Positions 27,121 through 37,500 of a stretch of DNA of 64,000 nt are shown here, piece by piece. Position 1 is the first letter of the stretch; each line of letters opens with the position of its first letter. A program made the translations under genes and the position numbers. The notes below the pieces were generated by a model that was not told the DNA's origin, ran no database searches, and saw only the letters and a list, made by a program, of their open reading frames with translations. The DNA comes from Dyadobacter fermentans DSM 18053 (lineage in GTDB: Bacteria > Bacteroidota > Bacteroidia > Cytophagales > Spirosomataceae): positions 930,001-994,000 of the forward strand of contig NC_013037.1 of the NCBI RefSeq assembly GCF_000023125.1. The letters are read 5' to 3'.

Positions 27121-29658
27121 CTATTCCAACACCACCCTTTCAACAGCTATTCCTGAAATCGATTTCTGATTCTGATGCACGGTTTCAACCGGTAGAAACG
27201 AGAGTTGCAGCGTTTCGATCTGATCGATGTTGAAGCTTGCGTTATCAGGTGTCGTTTGCAGGGAATAAGGTAAAAAACCGGGGTAGGGGCGCGGCAGGCT
27301 GATAAATTCTGCGTTTTTCAGAGCGTTCAGGGAAATCTGGTAAGCGCCGTCTTTGGGTTCGATATCTACTTTCTTGCCGAACACGGACCCATCTGTACTG
27401 ATCAACGCTATTTGAACTTCACAGGCTTTCTGACTGAGCGCGCGACCGTACAAAACCAGGTTTTTCTTGCCCGAAAGATCCGCGCTGCGGCCCGCGATTT
27501 TCTCTTTGAAATTGAAACGCATGGCATAGGCTTCCGCCTTTTCCGGTGTAATGCTGAGCTCGGAAATTCCATTTTCTTTTACTGAAATGCGGGAAGTTTT
27601 TGAGTAAGGTCTTAGTAACTTCTGATGGTCCTTAGCAGCATTGAAAATAGCTATATTGCTGGATTTTGGTACGATATTCGTTCGAAAAGATAGTTCGTTT
27701 TCGCCTTCATTTGCAGTGTTTTTTTGAGCAGCAGGATAATGCTTTTCTACGCCTTTTTCCTTAACTACAATTGTGTATTGAATGGTGCCTTCTCCTAAAT
27801 CCGCGGCCGGAATTTGGGAGGAATAATGATAGCCCTTCTTACGCACCAGCTCGAATGCCATCGATTTTCCATTTTTACCGAGTATTTTAATCTGGGCTTG
27901 CTCGGGCTGTTGGAGACTAACGATCTGAACGTTTACATCCAGTTCCCGGCCTGCGGAAGCTTCGGGAATCGGTGTATGCAATACATAGGTCTGTGTCAAT
28001 GTCGCAGCCGGCGCTACGAACTCGCCCAGGGTCATGTTTTTCCATTGGGTACTTGCGTGAAACTTAGTTTTTGCGCCTTTTTTGACCAACAAATAAGCAC
28101 CCGGCGCAATGTTGAATGCATTATTTCGCGATTTCAATGCAGCATTATGGTTTCCTGCATTTAGGGGTGTAATCTCAAAATTGTTTCGCAAATCCGGCAG
28201 CTGAACGGACATAGGCCATGTTCGCCAGTTGATCACGGCCAGCTTTTTGTCAAGACTATTATACCCAAAAGGGTCCTCTATCCAAATCGCATCCGGCAAA
28301 ACTTCCAGCCGCCAAACGCCGTTTTCCAGCTTATCCAGAAAATACGCGCCTGTTCCCTCGTATTTTACGACAGCCGAGTTGCCTGAGCCGCTCACATGCT
28401 CCAATGCACCTGCATTGGCAGGCTTTGTGGTTGTGTTGTTGGTGTAAATGAATTTGTCTTTGGTCACCATTTCGGCCAGGTCCTGGGCATAACTTACCTT
28501 AAAGTCGCCAAAAGCAATGTTGGCGGGAAACTTTCCGTAATCCTTGTAGAGCGGTACCCGGTGAAACACCTCCGAAGCGATTTTCAGGCTCAATGCTTTC
28601 TGCGGGGTGTAAATCAGGTTCATGTAGTGCGTGTCGTATTCCGTATTGGCATATGCAAAGTAGGTTGGATCGTAAGCGAAATGCGTGGCCAGCTGCATTC
28701 CGGCGGTACGGAAGCTGCGCGCCATGGCCGGGTAAATGTAAGAGCGCCCCACATCCGCCGCATCGAATTCGTACACGATTTTTGCCATCTTTTTAAACCG
28801 GGGATTGGCGGCGAACGGGATCTTGTAATCGTCTACGTTTGGCAGCAGGTTACCCATAATCTCATGTTTGGCTTGCAGCCCCGTAGGGTACCATTGAAAT
28901 GTGCCGCCGTCGATATTGGCATCGAAATATCCCTGTGCCAGGTGAATACTGTGACTGATGTTGTAAAAAACCGGCTTTTTGCAGCCCGTCTTCCGCATGG
29001 AAGCTACCATGCCGTTGATAAATGCAGTCACGTCGCTTGTCGATCCGCCATGCTGCGGCTCGTTGCTGATTTCGAATGCGATCAGGTCCGGCTCATTCTT
29101 GTAAGCCACGCCGGTGTAAGGATTGACATGATTGAGAAACTGATACAGGTAATTCTGTTGCGCCTTGATCGCCTCCGGATTGGTAAGACAGGCAGCTTTA
29201 CCATATTTCCGCGAAAAACCGGGAGTCTTCTCATCTTTCTCCGGCCAGCCGTTTCCCCAGTAGGCGATGGGCGTCAGCACAAACTTCATCCCGCGCGTTT
29301 TCATTTTCGTCAATGCGTAATCGAGCAGTTTTAAATGCTCGTTTTCCAGCAAATTGCCAAGTGTATCACTGATTTCCGTATCCCAGACGTGTACCCGGTA
29401 CAGGTCAAAACCAAGCCTGGAAAAATGATAAACATCGTTGTCAATCGCTTGTTCAGGATTTACATTCAGCTGCTTCGCCACGCGGTAGGCATACGCAAAA
29501 GGAACCGTATAATTCACTCCAAAGCCACGCACCTCCTCCTTCGTCTCCCCCCAGCGCATGATGCCGCTTGGGTCGACGTATACGTCGTTGGGTTGTTGTG
29601 CGAAGGTTGAATGGTAAGTAAAAAGGAAAAGGAGGAAAGAATTGATAATAAGCCTCAT
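27121..29658 (-). CDS. Secreted GH5-like (clan GH-A) glycoside hydrolase with accessory beta domains
   Basis: An 845-residue secreted protein. Signal peptide about 1-21 (ends STFAQ). A TIM-barrel hydrolase covers residues to about 420: the acid/base Glu200 lies in IAFEISNEPQHG (the Asn-Glu pair of clan GH-A) and a likely nucleophile Glu297 in KIVYEFDAAD. The C-terminal half is beta-rich, with a domain near 420-500 like those capping glycosidases and further domains that may bind carbohydrate. I cannot fix the GH5 subfamily or the substrate. An ATG 15 bp upstream (29673) is an alternative start. Third gene of the second glycan locus after SusC and SusD. Confidence 0.75.
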   Translation of the reverse strand: MRLIINSFLLFLFTYHSTFAQQPNDVYVDPSGIMRWGETKEEVRGFGVNYTVPFAYAYRVAKQLNVNPEQAIDNDVYHFSRLGFDLYRVHVWDTEISDTLGNLLENEHLKLLDYALTKMKTRGMKFVLTPIAYWGNGWPEKDEKTPGFSRKYGKAACLTNPEAIKAQQNYLYQFLNHVNPYTGVAYKNEPDLIAFEISNEPQHGGSTSDVTAFINGMVASMRKTGCKKPVFYNISHSIHLAQGYFDANIDGGTFQWYPTGLQAKHEIMGNLLPNVDDYKIPFAANPRFKKMAKIVYEFDAADVGRSYIYPAMARSFRTAGMQLATHFAYDPTYFAYANTEYDTHYMNLIYTPQKALSLKIASEVFHRVPLYKDYGKFPANIAFGDFKVSYAQDLAEMVTKDKFIYTNNTTTKPANAGALEHVSGSGNSAVVKYEGTGAYFLDKLENGVWRLEVLPDAIWIEDPFGYNSLDKKLAVINWRTWPMSVQLPDLRNNFEITPLNAGNHNAALKSRNNAFNIAPGAYLLVKKGAKTKFHASTQWKNMTLGEFVAPAATLTQTYVLHTPIPEASAGRELDVNVQIVSLQQPEQAQIKILGKNGKSMAFELVRKKGYHYSSQIPAADLGEGTIQYTIVVKEKGVEKHYPAAQKNTANEGENELSFRTNIVPKSSNIAIFNAAKDHQKLLRPYSKTSRISVKENGISELSITPEKAEAYAMRFNFKEKIAGRSADLSGKKNLVLYGRALSQKACEVQIALISTDGSVFGKKVDIEPKDGAYQISLNALKNAEFISLPRPYPGFLPYSLQTTPDNASFNIDQIETLQLSFLPVETVHQNQKSISGIAVERVVLE

Positions 29659-29746
29659 GTTGTTATTGGTCATTAGTTGTCATTGATAGTCATTAATGAT
29701 TATTTGATTGTCATTTATTCTTATCGTTCTCTTTGTCGTTCTCTTC

Positions 29747-29788
29747 TTTTGTCACCCTGAGCGGCCCGGTTCGCTCAGGGTGACAAAA
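29747..29788. repeat. REP-like 17-bp perfect inverted repeat
   Basis: TTTTGTCACCCTGAGCG (29747-29763) pairs with CGCTCAGGGTGACAAAA (29772-29788) around an 8-nt loop. Copies of a TGTCACCCTGAGCG-type palindrome recur in intergenic spaces of many Bacteroidota genomes, to my knowledge. Here it lies between susD and the hydrolase, and short AT-rich TGTCATT repeats adjoin it. It could cap the susCD message. Confidence 0.7.
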
Positions 29789-29808
29789 AATGACAACCAA
29801 CGCCAGTT

Positions 29809-31308
29809 TCAATACCCCGTCGTCTGCTCAATCGTCCCTTCGCCCACATTAATCACATATTGCGGAACAGGAAATAGTTCGGATGGGCCTCGGGTGACTT
29901 TTCCGGCGGCTTCGAGGGAGGATGCCCATTTGCCGTGACGTACTAAGTCGATTTTACGGATGCCTTCAAAGTAAAATTCCCAGCCGCGCTCGCGTAAGAT
30001 CGCATCGTTGAAAGCAGTTTTGTTAGCGGTGGCTGTGGCGGGTAATGCGGCGATGCCACCGTGTTTGGTTCTTACTTCATTCACCAATGCGATTGCTTCG
30101 GTAGTAGGGCCGGCTTGCTGGTTGATGGCTTCGGCAAGCATCAGCAGGACATCGGCGTAGCGCAGTACCGGAATGTCATTGCCCTGAATATCAGCGCCAG
30201 GGGTGGATTCGTCGGGGTATTTTTTCAAAATCGGGCCGCGCATGTTGGCGCGGTTCCTGGCTTTTCCGGATTTGTCGGTGTAAGCCGGCAGCATCAGCTC
30301 ACGCCGTTTATCCGCCGGGTCAAAGGAGTCATAAAATGCCCAGGTTGGACAGAATACACCGCTTGGACTGGCCCAGCCGCCATTGACCTTGTTGCTTTTG
30401 TAATCGCCCGGCAGGCAATACATTGCCAGCGCATTGAAGTTTCCGCCTGCTTCGCCCGTCGACACAGGATCGCAGCTTACCGCCCAGATCGTTTCATTGT
30501 TCACTTCTGTCGCTTCGCGAAAAAGCCCGGCATAGTCTGGCACCAGACTATATTTACCCAATGCGATCGTCGCCCGTGCCGCCTTTTCGGCCTCTGCCCA
30601 ATTCTTTTCATTGAGGAAAAGCCGGGTTAATGTCCCTAATGCCAAACCTTTATTAAAACGCCCGTATTCCGATGGGCTGAGTTCCAGGTGTTCGGCTGCA
30701 AAACGCAAATCAGCGGCTATTGTAGCCACAAAAGAATCCCGGGAAGGGCGGGTCAGGTCACTTTCGGCATCCGTATTGATTTTCGATGCGTCCAGGATCA
30801 CCGGAACAGGGCCGTACATGTGCAGCAGGTAATACATGGTCCAGGCGCGCCCCATCCGGGCTTCGGCGATGAATTTGTTTTTGGCATCGTCGGCAATCTC
30901 CGATTTTTCGATGTCCGAAATCACCTGCGTCATGCGGGTAAGGTAGCGCACTTTTTCGAAGTGGCTTTGTTTGCCCTGCGTTCGCAGGAATGTAAAGTCG
31001 CCTTTGCTGAAAAACTCCCAGAAGCCGCCCCATTCAGTAAAAATGTTCATCTGGTCGGAAGGCAAATCAAACATGGCCAGATGTCCGTATTCCGGGCTGA
31101 AAAACATATTTTGATATGCAACATCATTGTATCCCCATTTGGAACCGAAGGGTTTGTATGCCTGCAAAATGTAAAGTTTAAAGTCGGCCTCCGTTTTCGG
31201 AAAGTTAGCCGGGGAAAGCGTGCCGGTTAGTACCGGGTCAAAGTTTTTCTCGCAGCCGCTGATCGACAGGCTCGCCGCCAGCAAGCCGGCAATGATTATT
31301 TTTTTCAT
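29809..31308 (-). CDS. SusD-like glycan-binding surface lipoprotein (second locus)
   Basis: A 499-residue SusD/RagB lipoprotein. The lipobox ends LSISGC and mature CEKNFDPVLTGTLSP is typical. It carries TPR-like helices (for example EARMGRAWTMYYLLHMYGPV) and the C-terminal ERGWEFYFEGIRKIDLVRHG motif seen in many family members. It follows susC by 18 bp and is separated from the downstream hydrolase by a REP-like hairpin. Bound glycan unknown. Confidence 0.95.
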   Translation of the reverse strand: MKKIIIAGLLAASLSISGCEKNFDPVLTGTLSPANFPKTEADFKLYILQAYKPFGSKWGYNDVAYQNMFFSPEYGHLAMFDLPSDQMNIFTEWGGFWEFFSKGDFTFLRTQGKQSHFEKVRYLTRMTQVISDIEKSEIADDAKNKFIAEARMGRAWTMYYLLHMYGPVPVILDASKINTDAESDLTRPSRDSFVATIAADLRFAAEHLELSPSEYGRFNKGLALGTLTRLFLNEKNWAEAEKAARATIALGKYSLVPDYAGLFREATEVNNETIWAVSCDPVSTGEAGGNFNALAMYCLPGDYKSNKVNGGWASPSGVFCPTWAFYDSFDPADKRRELMLPAYTDKSGKARNRANMRGPILKKYPDESTPGADIQGNDIPVLRYADVLLMLAEAINQQAGPTTEAIALVNEVRTKHGGIAALPATATANKTAFNDAILRERGWEFYFEGIRKIDLVRHGKWASSLEAAGKVTRGPSELFPVPQYVINVGEGTIEQTTGY

Positions 31309-31326
31309 AATTAAAATGTCGTAATG

Positions 31327-34300
31327 TTAAAAATTAGCCCGCAAACCCAGCGATAATGTTCTCACCATCGGGTAGGGCGCTGGTCCGCCTTTGATGGAAT
31401 TGGCCTGAATTTCAGGATCCACGCCTTTGAAACCCGTCAGGATGAACGCGTTTTGCAAATCGGCGAAAACGCGGATACTTCTCACGTACTTGCTCAGTCC
31501 GCCCGAGTTGATCGTATAGCCCAATGTAATATTGCGGCAGCGCAGGAAATCGCGTTTTACCAATCGCGTATCCAGGCCGGCATCTAGCGCGATCGCGGCT
31601 TCGTTGTAAGCGGCGCCGGGCAGGGTACCGGTCGGGTTGGAAGTACTCCAAGCGTCCTTGATCCGCTCCGTACCGCTTTGGTTGTTAGACAATAACCCGA
31701 CAGGATCGCCCCATAAAGTGGTAAAATCGTTGCCCCACGCGCCATACTGACCGTACATAAACACGCTCAGGTCAAATTTTCCATAAGTGAAATTGTTTCC
31801 AAAACCGATGATCGCCTTCGGAATGCCGGAGAAGCTTTTCACATCGTTGAAATCCAGTTTTCCGTCCCCATTGTTGTCGACAAAAACCGGGTTCCCGGGC
31901 TTGGAGGCCGAGGCTGGCTGCCAGGCAGGCACTTCCTGTCCGGCTTGCAGGATACCATTGGTTTGGTACACATAAATAATATCGTTGCCCACCGGATCAT
32001 TTACCCGGCCGTATTGTGCAGGCGGATCATTGGGAAAGCGCTTCACCCAGCGGTTTTTGAAGTGCGTCACATTAATCGTGGAATTCCAGCTGAAATCGTT
32101 GGTTTTGATATTTTCAGTATTCACACTTACCTCGAAACCCTTGCGACGCTGGTGGCCGCCGTTGATAGGCGACGTGGAGATGATCGACAATTGCTGCGTG
32201 GTAGCGCTGCTGAGCAGGCGGGTCCTGTTTTCTGTAAAAACATCCACCGAACCGGTGATCCGCTCTTTAAATAACCCAAAGTCCAGACCGGCATTGAATG
32301 TCTTCGTAATGGGCCAGCGCAGGTTGGGGTTGTCAAATGCAGTAAGCCGGTAAGGGAAATACACCACTGAGCCATTGTTGAAGGTAACTGCATTGGGATC
32401 AGCAGCAAAAGCACCATAAGCCACACTTCCCGGGCGTTCGCCGGTAGTACCATAGCTGGCACGGAGCTTCAATGTGCTGATTACCTTGATATCCTGCATA
32501 AATGCCTCGTTATTGATCTTCCATCCCGCTGACACCGATGGGAAATACTGGTATTTGTTGTTAGGGAAAAACTTGTCGGCACCGTCCCGGCGGACTGTAA
32601 GCGAGAGCAGGAAACGATCGAGGATGTCGAAATTGCTGCGAATAAAGAAGGAACGGAGCTTGTTGACGCCGCGGTAGGAACCGATGATTTTGGGGCCGGT
32701 TGCCGCGCCCAGGTTATCCGTATTGATCGCATCTTGTGTCATCGACGTTTCGACACTGAAACCTGAGAAGTCTTCCAGGTATTGGCCTACGCCGGTTACC
32801 ACGTCCAGGTTCAGCCAATCGCCGAATGATTTTTTGTACGACATGGTCGCTTCCATCGTCTGGTTTTGCCGGCGCGTTTCAGCCAGGGAAGCACGCGATC
32901 TGTATAATTGTCCCCAGAAAACGTCGCTGGGAATGTAGAAATCACGGGTCGAATTCTCAGTGTTATTTCCGTATAGCAATTTGGCCGTCAATGTGTTAGG
33001 GATAATGTCAATATCCAGCGAAGTGTTTGCCAGCAGGCCCTGAGCCTTTGTCTTGTCCTTGATATCCAGCAACGAAACAGGGTTGCCCGTAACGGCGAAC
33101 TGACTGTAACTGCCGTCGGCATTGTACACCGGCACCGAAGAAGGATAGGCCAGCGCCGCCTGCAAAGCATTGAAACCCTGCGTGCCCGAGCCGCCCGTTT
33201 GCCACCCGGCCTGCGGATTGGCATAAGCATTGCGGTTGGCATTCACATTTACATTCAGCCTGAAAATTTTGCTCAAAACAAAACTCACATTCAACCTGCC
33301 CGAAAACCGTCTCAGGTCCGAGTTTTTCATCGATCCCACCTGGTTGAAATAGTTGCCGGAGAAAAAGTATGTTGCTTTTTCCGTTCCTCCGTTGACGCTG
33401 ATATTATGGTTATCGATGCTGCCCGGCCGCAGCACCTGGCCCAGCCAGTCGGTGCCTTCCCCGGCATTCTGAATGTCCTGCTCCGAATAGCGCTGGGTGT
33501 AGCCGCTCAGGTCTACCGGCACATTCCCAAATGGCCCCATATTGCGGTCGGACTGGTATTTGTCCCTGCTCAGTTCATTGTAGTACCGCATATAGTCCGT
33601 CGCATTGAGCGGTTTCAGGTAGGGCATATTTCTCGTGAACGAATGGCTCCCGTCGTAGCTCACATTCATCCGCCCGGCTTTTCCTTTTTTGGTCGTAATG
33701 ATCATTACCCCGTTGGCTGCCGATACACCGTAAATCGCCGCGCTTGCATCTTTCAGGAATTCGATCGATTCGATATCATTCGGGTTCAGTCCGCCGAGCC
33801 CACCGCGGTTGACGCCCTGTATTTCCACCGAACCATTGCCCGGCTCCATTGCGTCGCCCGGGATTACCACGCCGTCGATTACCAGCAATGGATTGCCTTT
33901 CCCGCGGATCGAAACGGAAATGTTACCGCCCGGCTGCGAGCTTTGCTGTGTTACCTGCAAGCCGGCCGCACGGCCGAAGAGCAGTTCGGAAACGTTGTTA
34001 TTGGCCGAAGTAGGAATTTTCGTAGGGTCCACTTTGGCGATCGCCGTCGTCAGGTTTTTCTTGGCTGTGGTTCCGTAACCGACCACGACCACCTCGTCCA
34101 GATTTTGAGAATCCACAGCCAGGGTTACATCAATGCTCGTCCGGTTTGCTACGGCAATTTCCTGCCGCACGTAACCTATAAAAGAATATACAAGTACCTG
34201 GTTTTCGCCGGCACCGCCAGGAAGCGCGAGGTTGTAATCGCCATTCTGGTCCGTGGAAGTCCCGCTCGTATTGCCCTTCAAAACCACGTTCACACCGGGG

Positions 34301-34413
34301 AGCCCGACGCCGGAGTTGTCTGTCACTTTTCCCTTCACAATCACCTGCTGCGCCATGAGCAGGGAGCAGGAAAGCATCAGGAAAAGATGTAGTAGCAGTA
34401 ATTGTCTCTTCAT
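31327..34413 (-). CDS. SusC-like TonB-dependent outer-membrane transporter (second locus)
   Basis: A 1028-residue transporter with signal peptide (ends LLMAQ). The carboxypeptidase-regulatory-like domain begins VKGKVTDNSGVGLPGVNVV, followed by the LDEVVVVGYGT segment and a plug containing SIRGKGNPLLVIDGVVIPG. The large barrel ends MVRTLSLGLRANF. First gene of the minus-strand glycan operon, divergent from the HTCS regulator at 34584, so regulation by it is likely. Confidence 0.95.
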   Translation of the reverse strand: MKRQLLLLHLFLMLSCSLLMAQQVIVKGKVTDNSGVGLPGVNVVLKGNTSGTSTDQNGDYNLALPGGAGENQVLVYSFIGYVRQEIAVANRTSIDVTLAVDSQNLDEVVVVGYGTTAKKNLTTAIAKVDPTKIPTSANNNVSELLFGRAAGLQVTQQSSQPGGNISVSIRGKGNPLLVIDGVVIPGDAMEPGNGSVEIQGVNRGGLGGLNPNDIESIEFLKDASAAIYGVSAANGVMIITTKKGKAGRMNVSYDGSHSFTRNMPYLKPLNATDYMRYYNELSRDKYQSDRNMGPFGNVPVDLSGYTQRYSEQDIQNAGEGTDWLGQVLRPGSIDNHNISVNGGTEKATYFFSGNYFNQVGSMKNSDLRRFSGRLNVSFVLSKIFRLNVNVNANRNAYANPQAGWQTGGSGTQGFNALQAALAYPSSVPVYNADGSYSQFAVTGNPVSLLDIKDKTKAQGLLANTSLDIDIIPNTLTAKLLYGNNTENSTRDFYIPSDVFWGQLYRSRASLAETRRQNQTMEATMSYKKSFGDWLNLDVVTGVGQYLEDFSGFSVETSMTQDAINTDNLGAATGPKIIGSYRGVNKLRSFFIRSNFDILDRFLLSLTVRRDGADKFFPNNKYQYFPSVSAGWKINNEAFMQDIKVISTLKLRASYGTTGERPGSVAYGAFAADPNAVTFNNGSVVYFPYRLTAFDNPNLRWPITKTFNAGLDFGLFKERITGSVDVFTENRTRLLSSATTQQLSIISTSPINGGHQRRKGFEVSVNTENIKTNDFSWNSTINVTHFKNRWVKRFPNDPPAQYGRVNDPVGNDIIYVYQTNGILQAGQEVPAWQPASASKPGNPVFVDNNGDGKLDFNDVKSFSGIPKAIIGFGNNFTYGKFDLSVFMYGQYGAWGNDFTTLWGDPVGLLSNNQSGTERIKDAWSTSNPTGTLPGAAYNEAAIALDAGLDTRLVKRDFLRCRNITLGYTINSGGLSKYVRSIRVFADLQNAFILTGFKGVDPEIQANSIKGGPAPYPMVRTLSLGLRANF

Positions 34414-34583
34414 TTCAATGATGGGTTTAATTTAAATTTTTCACTGTATTTTCATGGTTGCAAGGTAGATGTGCCGCCGAACTTGGATTATAAATAATCT
34501 GACGCAAAGCGATAATTTTTTGATATTTGTCTGGCATTAATCATATTTTTTGTTCTAAAAGTCAGTTTTTACCCTAAAAGGAA

Positions 34584-37500
34584 ATGCATCGGGAAGGTTG
34601 GATCAGAAGAATGGGCGTGGTGATTTTCCTTTTCATCATAACCTGTTTGCGCGCCCTCGGCCAGGAGAAGTTTTTCAGTACGATTTCCGTCCGCGACGGG
34701 CTGCCTACCAATCTCATGAATGCCATCGCGCAGGACCGCAACGATTTCATCTGGATTGCCACTGCCGACGGATTGGCGCGTTACGATGGCTATCATTTCA
34801 GGGTTTTCAAAAAAGGGGACGACGCTCATTCCATTCCCAGCAACGGCGTCCAGGCGATCTGTCCCGACGGCGAGGAGCTGTGGGTAGGGACGGTGAAGGG
34901 GCTGTGCAAGATCAACACGATCACATTCAAAGTGACGCGCATTGAGCTGGGTACGGATATTAGTATACGCAGCATTGCCAAAGGTCGCGGCAACTACCTG
35001 TGGATCGGCACGGTGAATGGGTTGATCAAATATGATCTTGCAAAAGGCAGATACCGGACGCTGACAAAAGAGAACAGCGGATTGAGCCATAATATAGTTC
35101 GAACTATTTTTCAGGATCGAAACGGAATTCTGTGGCTCGGGACTTACGACGGGCTTAACCGCCTCGATCCCCAATCGCAAACCATCACCAGCTTCAATCT
35201 GAAACAGGGCAATGCCGCATTGAGAAATAACCTGATCTGCGATATCAAGCCGGTCGATGATAGCGATTCGTTGATTTGGGTCGGGACGGAAACGGGCCTT
35301 TGCCGGTTCAATACCGTCACCGGTTCGCTGGAAAACCGGGGAGAGCGGATCAATTTGAGTAATCAGGTTGTGAAAGCCATTTACACGGACAAAAGCCGCA
35401 AAGTGTGGCTTGGGACGGATTTTGGTTTGAATGTGTATGATCCGGCGACCGGTAAAAACGAACGCTATTTTCACAATCCGCAGTCGCCCTACTCGATATC
35501 GAACAATGTGATCTGGCAGATTTTTGAAGACCGGGCGGGAGTACTCTGGTTTGCCACTTCCAATGGGATCAGCAAGGTGAACCAGATGGATAATTTGTAC
35601 CAATATCACGGCGTAACCCAGCAATCGGGCGCGCAAATAATTGGTAACCAGGTGAAATCACTCCTCGTGAGCAGGAGCGGCATTTACTGGATCGGCACCT
35701 TGCACGGCGTAATCCGCTACGATCCGCAAACCGGCCAAAGCCGCAAATTTGACATTGATTCACCGGAAAAAAGCCGGCTGCTGATCAATAATGTGGCCAA
35801 TTTTCATGAAGACCGCCACGGGCGGATCTGGATCGGCACGGCGGCGGGCATTAATGTGTGGGATGAAAGCAAGCAGCAAATGCACGCGGTGGCTGCCAGC
35901 AAGACCAACGGGCTTGCATCTAATTACATCAACAATTTTGTAGAAACACCCGACGGAACGCTGCTGGTAGGCGCCTGGGAAGCCGGGATTTTCCAGGTTA
36001 CGAATAGCACAGAGTCCATTGAAAATCTGCATTTTAAACTGATCTCAAAGGCAGAAACCAACCAATTCCTCTACGGAAGCGGCTTTTTGTGGCTGATCGA
36101 GTCCGACGAACTTTTTCAGCTCGATCTTCTAAGCTACCAGAAGAAAAAGATTGCCGCATTCGACCGCGAGGCGGCCCGAAAAACGGTCAGCAGCTTTTTT
36201 ATGGCCAAAAACGGTACGATCTGGGCGGCGACGCAGCATGGACTAATTGCCTACGATCCGAAAACCGGTAATGCTGATTTCCATGTGATTGCCAATTACA
36301 GCATTGCCCGCACGGCGATTGCGGAGGATCGGCAAGGTAATATCTGGACTGCCACCAATGCAGCACTGGAAAAGTTTAACCCGACCAGCAAACAGGTTGA
36401 ATTTTTTCCGCTGAATAAAAACCTGCCGCTGAAAAGCTTTTCTCCCGGCTGCGTGGCGCGCTCGGCCTCGGGTGAGCTGTTTTTTGGCGGAGACAACGGA
36501 TACCTTTCATTTGCACCGGAAAAGGCCGTCGCGAACCGTTACCAGCCGAAGATTTTCCTGACTAATCTGCTGTTGAATAACCAGTCCGTCGGCATCGGCG
36601 AAAAGATCAACGACCGCGTGATCCTCGACCGGGACATTTCGTTCACGCCGGCGATCGAGCTCGATTACGGGCAACGTTCCATCGAACTGCAATTTGCGTC
36701 GCTGCATTACTGGCTGCCCGAGGTAAATCATTATTCCTACAAACTGGAAGGCGAAGACGAGGATTGGAACACGACTTCGGGCGGGAAGAACTTTGCGGTG
36801 TATTCGAATTTGTCGCCCGGAACGTACACTTTCAAAGTACGGGGTACCAACAACAACGGGATCTGGAGTGACGAAATAAGCTCAACAAAAATCACCGTCA
36901 ATCCGCCTTTCTTTCTCAGTACAAGGTTTCTGATACTTTATTTCTGCCTGATCGTGGCCGGGATTTATATCGCATTAAAAATCTATTCGAGCCGCATCAA
37001 GCTTGAAAATGAATTGAAAATCAGTAAGTTGGAAATTGCCCATGCCGAGGAAATCGAGCAGACGAAAGAGCAGTTTTTTACCAACATTTCCCATGAACTG
37101 CGCACGCCGATCAGCCTCATTCTGCCGCCCATTCATCAGATTATGAAGAACGGAAAATTGAATGCTGAGAATTTCAAGCTCATTTCTCTTGCCGAAAAGA
37201 ACTCGCACAGACTGCTGCGCGTGGTAAACCAGGTGCTGGATTTCAAGAAAATGCAGAGCGATACGCTGCATCTTAACATGACCAAAGTGGAGATCGTGCG
37301 CTTGCTGCAAGAGCTTTATTCCCATTTTTCCGACAAAGCTGCCCGGCACGAAATCGACTACACATTTTCCAGTAGCGTCACCGAATTTGAAATGATTGCA
37401 GATGTTGAAAAGGTGGAAACGATGGTTTTTAACCTCCTGTCGAATGCATTTAAATTCACTCCAAACGGCGGTTCGATCAGGCTGGGTATTGAGGTCCTGA

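Noticed and set aside
28396..29334. 312-codon open frame opposite the GH5-like gene
   Set aside because: Antisense shadow; the minus-strand gene has signal peptide, catalytic motifs and operon context.
33199..34392. 397-codon open frame opposite the second susC
   Set aside because: Shadow of a GC-rich gene; no family likeness, and its composition is His/Arg/Cys-rich as expected from antisense translation.
34569..35636. 355-codon open frame opposite the HTCS propeller region
   Set aside because: Arises from the repetitive propeller coding pattern; no start context or domain.
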